Source of the DNA: JAYRSJ01 sp041920215
GTDB lineage: Bacteria; Pseudomonadota; Gammaproteobacteria; Burkholderiales; Burkholderiaceae_C
NCBI GenBank assembly: GCA_041920215.1
Contig: JAYRSJ010000003.1
Location: 124,001-188,000, forward strand
DNA: 64,000 nucleotides
Direction of reading: 5' to 3'
In this document: piece after piece, positions 27,827 through 35,096 of the stretch
How the letters are laid out: every line of letters starts with the position of its first letter
Numbering within the stretch: the stretch's first letter is position 1
Made by a program: the position numbers and the translations under genes
Notes under the pieces: generated by a model
Databases searched by the model: none
Seen by the model: the letters and a program-made list of their open reading frames with translations, nothing else
Told to the model about the DNA's origin: nothing

Positions 27827-29041
27827 TCAGGCACGCAGAAAGTTCAGCAGCGCGGCGTTGAAGACCTGCGCATGCGAGAGGTTCAGCCCATGCGGCGCAC
27901 CACCCACCCGCAGCAGCTGGCTGTGCGGCACCGCACGGTGGGTGCGCAAGCCCGAGCCTTCGATGGGCACGATCGCGTCGGCCTCACCGTGGATCACCAG
28001 CGTGGGCACGCTGAGCTTGTTCAGATCGCTGCGGAAGTCGGCGGTGCTGAAGGAGTCCATGCAGGCCAGCGCCGCATGCGGCGCCGACTGGTGACACAGG
28101 GCGATCGCCTCGGCGCGCTGGGATTCGCTGACCTGCAGCACCCCCTGGGCCGAGAAGAAGTCCCGGGTGAACTGCTCGAAGTAGCGGCTGCGGTCGCTTG
28201 CCAGCGCCTGCTGCTTAGCCAGTGCCTTCTCGGGCAGCAGCGGGCCCTCCGGGTTGTCGGCCGTCTTCATCAGACAGGGCGGCACCGCCGCCGCAAAGAC
28301 GACACTGTGCAGGCGCGACTCGCCGCAACGGCCGATGTAGCGGGCCACCTCGCCTCCACCCATCGAGAAACCCACCAGCGTCACGTCCTGCAGCCCGCAT
28401 TGGTCGATGACGCGCTGCAGATCATCGGCCAGCGAGTCGTAGCCATAGCCAGCAGCGGGTTTGTCCGAGCGACCGAAGCCCCGGCGGTCATAGGCCACCA
28501 CCCGATAGCCGGCGGCGCGCAGCGCCGACACCTGCGGCGCCCAGGCCTGGGCAGACAGGGGCCAGCCATGGATCAGGACCAGCGGCCGGCCGCCACCGCC
28601 GCTGTCTTCGATGTGCAGGCGCACCGTGTCGGCAGAGGCCGTCATCGCCACGCCAGGGTCACTCGAATCTCGGGCTGATGGGGCTGGGCCGACCGGATCG
28701 ACCGTGTCAGCCGGGTCGCTTGGGGTGTCGCTCGGTCCGCCCCCCGCACCGGCAGCGGCACCGCCCAGGGCGCCAGCTACGGCGCCCAGCGTGGCCCCGA
28801 GCAACACCCCCACCGGGCCGGCCACCGCAGCGCCGAGCGCCGCGCCGGTGCCCATGCCAGCCACCACGCCCCCACCAACCAGCACGGATCGCGCCTCGCG
28901 CTCGGCCTCCTGGGGCTCCAGCGCCGTTTGCGCCCGGGGATCGGGGTCCTGCGAAGGTATGCCGTGGCCCGCATGGGCCTGCTCGGCCAGGTCCTTGTCA
29001 GCGCCGGTCCGGACGGATGGCGCGAGGGTACTTGTGTTCAT
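27827..29041 (-). CDS. Glycine-zipper segment fused to a non-heme haloperoxidase-like alpha/beta hydrolase
   Basis: A 404-residue protein. AGGAGAGG upstream fixes the start at 29041 rather than the open-frame ATG at 29119. Residues 1-50 are polar; residues about 52-100 are a Gly/Ala-rich hydrophobic zipper (VAGMGTGAALGAAVAGPVG and GAVAGALGGAAAGAGGG). A Pro/Ser/Asp linker follows, then an alpha/beta hydrolase close to non-heme chloroperoxidases: LIHGWPLSAQAW (oxyanion), DRRGFGRS, nucleophile in VGFSMGGGE, acid in LVIHGEADAIVP, and the catalytic His in APHGLNLSH. The zipper could anchor it to a membrane or form an oligomer. Converges on dinB; GCATAGGG is 70 bases upstream. Confidence 0.85.
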   Translation of the reverse strand: MNTSTLAPSVRTGADKDLAEQAHAGHGIPSQDPDPRAQTALEPQEAEREARSVLVGGGVVAGMGTGAALGAAVAGPVGVLLGATLGAVAGALGGAAAGAGGGPSDTPSDPADTVDPVGPAPSARDSSDPGVAMTASADTVRLHIEDSGGGGRPLVLIHGWPLSAQAWAPQVSALRAAGYRVVAYDRRGFGRSDKPAAGYGYDSLADDLQRVIDQCGLQDVTLVGFSMGGGEVARYIGRCGESRLHSVVFAAAVPPCLMKTADNPEGPLLPEKALAKQQALASDRSRYFEQFTRDFFSAQGVLQVSESQRAEAIALCHQSAPHAALACMDSFSTADFRSDLNKLSVPTLVIHGEADAIVPIEGSGLRTHRAVPHSQLLRVGGAPHGLNLSHAQVFNAALLNFLRA

Positions 29042-29103
29042 AGGCCTCTCCTGCTGAGAAGATGGTGCGGGCACGAGGCCCGGCACCGTGGACGTTCGGC
29101 CCA

Positions 29104-29111
29104 CCCTATGC
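29104..29111 (-). promoter_or_regulatory. GCATAGGG box upstream of the zipper-hydrolase gene
   Basis: GCATAGGG reads on the minus strand, beginning 70 bases before the hydrolase ATG and followed by TGGGCCG. The CBS gene has the same octamer at 69 bases. No convincing -35 hexamer at 17 bp. Could be a promoter -10 region or an activator site; inferred only from recurrence. Confidence 0.35.
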
Positions 29112-29197
29112 CCGCACAAAGCCCCCGTCCGTGCGGCAGCAGACCTTGCGCGCGGCCCGTCACCGCAGCCCGTACCGGGCTCGGGCTGCAGGTGCCC

Positions 29198-29719
29198 TCA
29201 CTGATAGCCCACGCCCATCACATAGTTGCGCAGCAGCGCCTCCTCCTGCATGCCGGCGGCCAACAGCGCACGCAGCCCGTCGCGGGCATTCAGCAGACCA
29301 AGCGCCTGGCCCTCGGCATCGAGCAGCAGCAGATGGATCAGCCCGCGCTCGTGCATCATCGCCAGCACCTCGCTCAGCGAGTCCTCAGGCAGGCAGCTGG
29401 CGAACTCGCGCGTCATCACTGCAGCCGCACCGGTGCCGAAGAAATCTGCCTGCCCTAGACCCAGACGACGGACCAGCATGGTCTCGGTCACCAGGCCCAG
29501 CGGCCGCCCCTCGACGTCGCAGACCACCGCCGCACTGATCTGCGCATTCGACAGCCGCGCGGTCACCTCAACCAAAGGGCTGTCTGGCGCCACCGTCTGC
29601 AAGCGCGAGCGGGCCACCGCTGCGATGCTGCCCACAGTCAGAGGGGCAGCGGACTCGGTACGGGCCTGGGCCAGCGGCGGGTTCTGCGGTGTGGCGACAC
29701 CAGCTTCTTCGGTCATCAT
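29198..29719 (-). CDS. CBS-domain pair protein
   Basis: A 173-residue protein made of two CBS motifs, which usually bind adenine nucleotides. The first motif covers LQTVAPDSPLVEVTARLS to GRPLGLVTETMLVRR, the second MTREFASCLPEDSLSEVLAMM to GLLNARDGLRALLA. An AAGGAA site before the tandem ATG-ATG at 29719 decides the start; the open frame goes to 29743. No catalytic domain is attached, so it is probably a free-standing energy or redox sensor. It lies upstream of and parallel to the zipper-hydrolase gene, 156 bp away. Confidence 0.87.
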   Translation of the reverse strand: MMTEEAGVATPQNPPLAQARTESAAPLTVGSIAAVARSRLQTVAPDSPLVEVTARLSNAQISAAVVCDVEGRPLGLVTETMLVRRLGLGQADFFGTGAAAVMTREFASCLPEDSLSEVLAMMHERGLIHLLLLDAEGQALGLLNARDGLRALLAAGMQEEALLRNYVMGVGYQ

Positions 29720-29780
29720 GACGGTTCCTTGTAGAGGGGGCACCGGCAGGGACGAAGGTGGAGGGCCGTGCCCCTGGCCG

Positions 29781-29788
29781 CCCTATGC
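29781..29788 (-). promoter_or_regulatory. GCATAGGG box upstream of the CBS gene
   Basis: GCATAGGG on the minus strand begins 69 bases before the CBS-protein ATG, followed by CGGCC. Together with the boxes at 25502 and 29104 it suggests a shared regulatory element for a hemerythrin, a hydrolase and a CBS sensor. Unverified. Confidence 0.35.
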
Positions 29789-29870
29789 TCAGGGCCGGGC
29801 GCGCCGGGGTCTGTGCCTCAGCGCACCAAGGCCACGCGGCGCCCCTCAGGCCCGGCGCCCCTGGCCGGCC

Positions 29871-30293
29871 TCAGCGGCTCGGCAGCCGCGCCATCCAGAT
29901 CGCCACGCCCAGGCAGCAGGTGGCGGGCAGCCAGGCCCAGCGCAGCGGCAGCAGCCAGGCGGCCCAGGCCGAGCCGATGGCCATCATGCTCCAGGCCAGC
30001 AGCTTGATCTTGAAGGGAATCGCATGGCGGGCGCGCCAGTCGCGCACGATGGGGCCGAAGACGCGGTGGTTCAGCAGCCAGTCTTCGGCGCGGCGGCTGG
30101 AGCGCGAGAAGCAGAAGGCCGCCAGCAGCACAAAGGGCACGGTGGGCAGCACCGGCAGAAAGACCCCGACCAGGCCCAGCAGCAGCGCCAGCACGCCAAC
30201 CGCCAGCCACAGGCTGCGCTGCCACAGCGGCCGCACCGGCGGCTCGATATGCGCAGCAGGCTCGGCGGAGGAGGAAAACTCGGGGGATGCCAT
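29871..30293 (-). CDS. YbaN/DUF454-family inner-membrane protein
   Basis: A 140-residue membrane protein. RSLWLAVGVLALLLGLVGVFLPVLPTVPF is the DUF454 signature, with LLAAFCFSRSSRRAEDWLLNHRVFGP following; two further helices lie near residues 95-135. I chose the ATG at 30293; the frame also allows a TTG at 30305. The function of the family is not established. It is divergent from the LysR gene with only 37 bp between start codons, so their promoters must overlap. Confidence 0.88.
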   Translation of the reverse strand: MASPEFSSSAEPAAHIEPPVRPLWQRSLWLAVGVLALLLGLVGVFLPVLPTVPFVLLAAFCFSRSSRRAEDWLLNHRVFGPIVRDWRARHAIPFKIKLLAWSMMAIGSAWAAWLLPLRWAWLPATCCLGVAIWMARLPSR

Positions 30294-30330
30294 GGATGGC
30301 CGCAAGTGTAGGCCCCGCTACAGTCCGGCC

Positions 30331-31275
30331 ATGGCCATTGACCACCAACGCTTCCCCTCCATCGAGGGCCTGCGCGCCTTCGAGGCGGCGGCCCGCCTGG
30401 GCAGCCTGGATCGCGCGGCCGAGGCCCTGGCCATCAGCCCCAGCGCGGTCAGCAAGCGCATCTCCACGCTGGAGGAGCTGCTGGGCACGCCGCTCTTGAT
30501 GCGTTCGGCCAAGCCGATCGCGCTGTCGGCCGCCGGCAAGGAATACCTGCCCCAGGTGCGCGCCGCGCTGAGCATGCTGGCGGCGATACCGCTGCACCAG
30601 CGCAGCGCCCAGCGCCGCGCCCGGCTGCGCATCAGCACCCCGCCCACCTTTGCCCGCCAGATCCTGGTTCCCGCCCTGCCCGGCTTTACCGCGGCCCATC
30701 CGGAGCTGGAGCTGGAGCTGCTGCTGAGCGTGCCCTTTCTGGACGACAACACGCCCGAGGCCGAGATCGAGATCCGCATGGCCGGGCCCGCGGACGAGGG
30801 TCAGGTCTTGATGCACGACTGCATCACGCCGATGGCCGCGCCGGCCCTGCTGCAGCGCCTGGGCACGCCGCTGCACGAGCCGGCCGATCTGCGCCTGTAC
30901 CCGCTGCTGCGCACGCCGCTGGAGCCCTGGGAACCCTGGTTCCGCGCCGCCGGCCTGGACTGGCCCGAACCGGCCCAGGGCACCCGCTTCATCGATCTGG
31001 GCCTGACGCTGGAGGCGGCCGCCTGCGGCCAGGGCGTGGCACTGGCCCGCCCCAGCCTGGCGGCACCCTGGCTGCGCAGCGGTGCGCTCAGGCGCCTGTT
31101 CGCGCTGCAGCTGCCGGCTGCCCAGCAGTACCGCCTGTTGCGCCGCAGCGAGAGCGCCGGCGCCATCGCCTTCGCCGACTGGCTGGCCGGGCATTGCCGG
31201 GCGCTGCCGGAGCTTGCGACGGCCGCTGCAGCCGGCACGGCAGCCGCCCAGGAACAAAGTTCAGGCGCAAGCTGA
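30331..31275 (+). CDS. LysR-family transcriptional regulator
   Basis: A 314-residue LysR regulator. The N-terminal helix-turn-helix is LRAFEAAARLGSLDRAAEALAISPSAVSKRI; the effector domain starts near residue 90 (LRISTPPTFARQILVP), in the GcvA/TrpI-like style. The frame continues upstream of 30331 in antisense shadow, so I used the ATG giving the standard N-terminus MAIDHQRFPSIEG. It lies 66 bp upstream of, and parallel to, the LldD-like gene, and is divergent from the DUF454 gene; either could be its target. The effector is unknown. Confidence 0.92.
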   Translation: MAIDHQRFPSIEGLRAFEAAARLGSLDRAAEALAISPSAVSKRISTLEELLGTPLLMRSAKPIALSAAGKEYLPQVRAALSMLAAIPLHQRSAQRRARLRISTPPTFARQILVPALPGFTAAHPELELELLLSVPFLDDNTPEAEIEIRMAGPADEGQVLMHDCITPMAAPALLQRLGTPLHEPADLRLYPLLRTPLEPWEPWFRAAGLDWPEPAQGTRFIDLGLTLEAAACGQGVALARPSLAAPWLRSGALRRLFALQLPAAQQYRLLRRSESAGAIAFADWLAGHCRALPELATAAAAGTAAAQEQSSGAS

Positions 31276-31341
31276 AGATGTTTCGCCCACAGCCGGCCCT
31301 GCGCCCCTAGCATCGCGGCCATTCCCCTGGAGACCCACACC

Positions 31342-32493
31342 ATGCCCGTGATCACCTGCATCGAAGACCTGCGCGTTCTGGCCAAGCAGCGGGTGCCGCG
31401 CATGTTCTACGACTATGCCGATTCGGGCAGCTGGACCGAGGGCACCTACCGGGCCAACGAGAGCGATTTCCATAAGATCAAGCTGCGCCAGCGGGTGGCG
31501 GTCAATATGGAGAACCGCAGCTGCGCCACAACGATGGTGGGCCAGCCCTGCAAGATGCCGGTGGCGATCGCCCCGGTGGGCCTGACCGGCATGCAGCATG
31601 CCGACGGCGAGATCCTGGCGGCCAAGGCGGCCGAGAAGTTCGGCATCCCCTTCACGCTGTCGACGATGAGCATCTGCTCGATCGAGGACATCGCCGAGCA
31701 CACCAGCGCGCCCTTCTGGTTCCAGCTCTACATGATGCGCGACCGCGAGGCGATGGCCCGCATGATCGAGCGCGCCCGCGTCGCCCGCTGCAGTGCCCTG
31801 GTGCTGACCCTGGACCTGCAGGTGATAGGCCAGCGCCACAAGGACCTGAAGAACGGCCTGACCGCGCCGCCCAAGCCCACGCTGCGCAATCTGCTCAACC
31901 TGGCGAGCAAGCCGCGCTGGTGCCTGGGTATGGCCGGCACGCGCCGCCACACCTTCCGCAATCTGGTCGGCCATGTGCAGGGGGTCAGCGATATGCGCTC
32001 GCTGTCGGCCTGGACCAATGAGCAGTTCGACCCGCGCCTGTCCTGGGCCGATGTGGCCTGGGTCAAGGAGCGCTGGGGCGGCAAGCTGATCCTCAAGGGC
32101 ATCATGGATGTGGAGGACGCCGAGCTGGCCGTGGCCAGCGGGGCCGACGCCATCGTCGTCAGCAACCATGGCGGCCGCCAGCTCGACGGCGCACCGTCCA
32201 GCATCGAGGCCCTGCCCGCCATCGTCGCCGCGGTGGGCTCGCGCATCGAGGTCTGGATGGACGGCGGCATACGCAGCGGCCAGGACGTTCTCAAGGCCTG
32301 GGCCCTGGGCGCTCGCGGCACGATGATAGGCCGCGCGATGGTGTATGGACTCGGCGCCATGGGTGAGGCCGGCGTCACCCGCGCGCTGGAAATCCTGCAC
32401 AAGGAGCTGGACGTGACCATGGCCTTTTGCGGTCACACCCAGCTGACACAGGTGGACCGCTCCATCCTGCTGCCGGGCAGCTATCCGGTCTGA
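31342..32493 (+). CDS. lldD: FMN-dependent alpha-hydroxy-acid dehydrogenase, LldD-like
   Basis: A 383-residue flavoenzyme of the lactate dehydrogenase/glycolate oxidase family that oxidises L-2-hydroxy acids to keto acids. FYDYADSGSWTEGTYRAN at the N-terminus and the active site VVSNHGGRQLDGAPSSIEAL (catalytic His, substrate-binding Arg) are intact, with MDGGIRSGQDVLKAWALGA for FMN phosphate. Length matches L-lactate dehydrogenase (quinone). Substrate could also be mandelate or glycolate; nearby aromatic catabolism makes that worth keeping open. No lactate permease is adjacent. Confidence 0.87.
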   Translation: MPVITCIEDLRVLAKQRVPRMFYDYADSGSWTEGTYRANESDFHKIKLRQRVAVNMENRSCATTMVGQPCKMPVAIAPVGLTGMQHADGEILAAKAAEKFGIPFTLSTMSICSIEDIAEHTSAPFWFQLYMMRDREAMARMIERARVARCSALVLTLDLQVIGQRHKDLKNGLTAPPKPTLRNLLNLASKPRWCLGMAGTRRHTFRNLVGHVQGVSDMRSLSAWTNEQFDPRLSWADVAWVKERWGGKLILKGIMDVEDAELAVASGADAIVVSNHGGRQLDGAPSSIEALPAIVAAVGSRIEVWMDGGIRSGQDVLKAWALGARGTMIGRAMVYGLGAMGEAGVTRALEILHKELDVTMAFCGHTQLTQVDRSILLPGSYPV

Positions 32494-32512
32494 GCGACCT
32501 GGCCGGCGCGCC

Positions 32513-32962
32513 TCAGGGGCGCTCGCCGGCGATGGCGCGGTCCATGATGCGCTGGCGCAGCTGTTCGTCCTTGCTGAGGTCCAGCGCATCGTTGAGCGTC
32601 TTGCGGGCCTGCCCGGGTGGAGCCGCTGCCGCGGGAACGGCGGCCCTCTCACCGGCCGGCACGACCGACACCCGGCTGCCGTCCACCGGTTTTTCCCGGA
32701 AGCCGGGCGGGCAGCTGAGATTGGTGTAGCTGGTCTCGCTGCCGCGCACGCATTTGCGCAGCACGCCGGGCGGCAGCGCTGCCACCACGGCCTTGCCGCC
32801 CGGCTGCGAGGCCGGCGGGGCGTATTGCCGCACCGTGCCGTTGTCGAAGAGGATGGGCTTGGGCGGCGGCGGCGGCGTCAGCCACTCGTTGACGGCGTGG
32901 CGATAGCGCCATGCACCGCTGAGCAGGAACAAGAGGGCCACGCCCACGAGAACGCTTCGCAA
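32513..32962 (-). CDS. Small signal-anchored protein with a Cys-containing DUF4124-like segment
   Basis: A 149-residue protein not assigned to a firm family. The N-terminus MRSVLVGVALLFLLSGAWRYR is a membrane anchor or signal peptide, followed by a Pro-rich stretch (LTPPPPPKPI). The middle, KCVRGSETSYTNLSCPPGFREKP, resembles DUF4124 segments with two cysteines that may pair in the periplasm. It ends in a charged helix. Converges on lldD (19-bp gap) and is divergent from nothing close: about 60 bp separate its start from the CoA transferase stop. Confidence 0.6.
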   Translation of the reverse strand: MRSVLVGVALLFLLSGAWRYRHAVNEWLTPPPPPKPILFDNGTVRQYAPPASQPGGKAVVAALPPGVLRKCVRGSETSYTNLSCPPGFREKPVDGSRVSVVPAGERAAVPAAAAPPGQARKTLNDALDLSKDEQLRQRIMDRAIAGERP

Positions 32963-33022
32963 ATTAGACTCCCTGATTCAGATACTTTTTGTATCCGAAG
33001 CATACCTGGCCCCGCGCCGGCT

Positions 33023-35020
33023 TCAGGCCTCGCGCAAGGGCATCAGGCCCTGGCGCGCCTCGCCCTCGCTGTCGTAGAGCTGCGGATCCACCCCATGGGC
33101 GCGCAGGGCGGCGCCCAGCAGGCTGCGGGCAAAGCCGGCGCTGCCATAGCGGGTGACCTTCAGATAGAAGCGCTCGATCAGCTCACGCACCATCTCGGCA
33201 TAGGCGTCGGCCAGCTCGGGTGCGAGCTCCAGATGGTCGACATTGACCACCGCCCGGCATTTGCGACCGCCCAGCGGCGCCAGCTGGCGCTCCACCTCGG
33301 CGCGTATCGCCTCGAGATCGGCCGGGCTGCGCAGCGGCAGGCGCTCGAAGTCAATGAAAAAGAGTGCGCTGTCGGAGCCCGGGCCGGCGGGCTCCAGACG
33401 GAAGCGCTCGGCCAGCGGCCGGGCCAGCAGGCGTTCGCGCAGGCCCAGGCGGCCCGGCACCTCGAACAGCGCGGCCTCCATCCGCGCCAGCGGTGCGGCG
33501 ATTCGCGGGCTGAAGCCCAGATGGTCCAGGACATCGCGCTGCAGGTCCAGGCCCGGCGCGATCTCGCACAGGGTCAGGCCTTGCTCGGGGTGCAGCGCAA
33601 AGACGCAGCGCTCGGTCACATAAAGCACCTCCTGGCCCTGGCGGCGGGCCCGCTCGCCGGAGAAGGTGCGCTGCTCGACCGCCGGCACGAACTTGCGCAC
33701 GCCATCAGCCGCGGCAAAGCTGCCGACGAAGACCAGGCGGCGCGCGCTCTGGCTGATATTGATGAAGCCGCCGGCACCGGCCAGGCGCTGGCCGAAGCGG
33801 CTGACATTGACATTGCCCTGGCCGTCGAGCTGGGCCATGCCCAGCACCGCCAGGTCGAGGCCGCCGCCGTCGTAGAAATCGAACTGGTAGGGCTGGTCGA
33901 TGACCGCCGCGGCGTTGATGGCGGCACCGAAGTTCAGGCCGCCGGCCGGCATGCCGCCGATCACGCCGGGCTCGGCGGTCAGCGTGATCAGGTCCAGCAG
34001 GCCCTCCTCGGCCGCCACCGCGGCCACGCCCTCCGGCATGCCTATGCCCAGATTGACCACCTGGCCGGGGCGCAGCGCCAGCGCGGCGCGCCGGGCGATG
34101 GTCTTGCGCGGGCCGGCCTCCATCAGCGGCAGCTGAGCCTGCGGCACGCGCAGCTCGCCGGCATAGGCGGCGCTGTAGGGGGTGGCAAAGGTCTGCCAAT
34201 GCTGCTCGGGGCTTTCGGCCAGCACCAGCGCATCGACCAGGATGCCGGGGATCTTGACTTGGCGCGGGTTCAGGCTGCCGCGCTCGGCCAGGCGCTCGAC
34301 CTGCACGATCACCAGTCCGCCGCTGTTGTGCGCGGCCATCGCGATCGCCAGCGCCTCCAGCGTCAGGGCCTCGCGCTCCATCGTGATATTGCCGTCGGCA
34401 TCGGCGGTGGTACCGCGCAGCAGCGCCACATCGATGGGAAAGCAGCGGTAGAGCAGCTGCGGGCCACTGCCGTCCTGCAGATCGATCAGGCGCAGCGGCG
34501 GGTCGCTGGCGGCGCGGCTGCGCGCATTCAGTGCGCCACCTTCGAGGCGCGGGTCGACGAAGGTGTCCAGGCCCACCCGGCTCAGATGGGCACTCCTGCC
34601 GGCCGCGATATCGCGATACAGATGGGCGATCACGCCCTGGGGCAGGTTCCAGGCCTCGATCGCGTCGGCCAGGGCCAGCGCGCCCAGCTTGGGCACCAGG
34701 CCCCAGTGCCCGCCTATCACCCGCTTCAGCAGGCCCCGGTAGGCCAGATGGTTGAGGCCGCGCTCGCGCCCGTCGCCCTGGCCGGCGGCGTAGACCAGGG
34801 TCAGGTCTTGCGGCTGCTGCTGGCTCAGCCAGCGCTGCTCAAGCGCCTGGGCCAGGCCTTCGGCGAAGCCGATGCCGACGAAGCCGCCGGTGGCGACGGT
34901 ATCGCCGCTGCGTATCAGCGCCACCGCCTCGGCGGCGCTGATCAGCTTGCCCTGCGGGCTGGCGTGCAGATCGGGGCGGGGATGCGGCTTGGCGCGGCTG
35001 GGCGGCGGGCTTTCGGGCAT
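33023..35020 (-). CDS. Fused alpha-beta acyl-CoA:acetate/3-ketoacid CoA transferase with C-terminal extension
   Basis: A 665-residue class I CoA transferase carrying both halves in one chain, as in YdiF. The first half begins LISAAEAVALIRSGDTVATGGFVGIGFAEGL; the second has MPEGVAAVAAEEGLLDLITLTAEPGVIGG, with the glutamate of AEPG the likely catalytic residue. YdiF-type proteins are about 530 residues; here some 130 extra residues follow (SDSALFFIDFERLPLRSPADL onward to LYDSEGEARQ), of a compact alpha/beta look that recalls STAS domains. It lies 76 bp downstream of paaZ on the same strand. A role in moving CoA among dicarboxylic acids of the phenylacetate pathway is possible but unproven. Confidence 0.85.
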   Translation of the reverse strand: MPESPPPSRAKPHPRPDLHASPQGKLISAAEAVALIRSGDTVATGGFVGIGFAEGLAQALEQRWLSQQQPQDLTLVYAAGQGDGRERGLNHLAYRGLLKRVIGGHWGLVPKLGALALADAIEAWNLPQGVIAHLYRDIAAGRSAHLSRVGLDTFVDPRLEGGALNARSRAASDPPLRLIDLQDGSGPQLLYRCFPIDVALLRGTTADADGNITMEREALTLEALAIAMAAHNSGGLVIVQVERLAERGSLNPRQVKIPGILVDALVLAESPEQHWQTFATPYSAAYAGELRVPQAQLPLMEAGPRKTIARRAALALRPGQVVNLGIGMPEGVAAVAAEEGLLDLITLTAEPGVIGGMPAGGLNFGAAINAAAVIDQPYQFDFYDGGGLDLAVLGMAQLDGQGNVNVSRFGQRLAGAGGFINISQSARRLVFVGSFAAADGVRKFVPAVEQRTFSGERARRQGQEVLYVTERCVFALHPEQGLTLCEIAPGLDLQRDVLDHLGFSPRIAAPLARMEAALFEVPGRLGLRERLLARPLAERFRLEPAGPGSDSALFFIDFERLPLRSPADLEAIRAEVERQLAPLGGRKCRAVVNVDHLELAPELADAYAEMVRELIERFYLKVTRYGSAGFARSLLGAALRAHGVDPQLYDSEGEARQGLMPLREA

Positions 35021-35096
35021 GGTGGCGTTGCAGGCGCATGAACGACGATGGCGGCCATCGTCAGGCCGCCATCATGCCTGCTGCCGCAGCCGGCGA

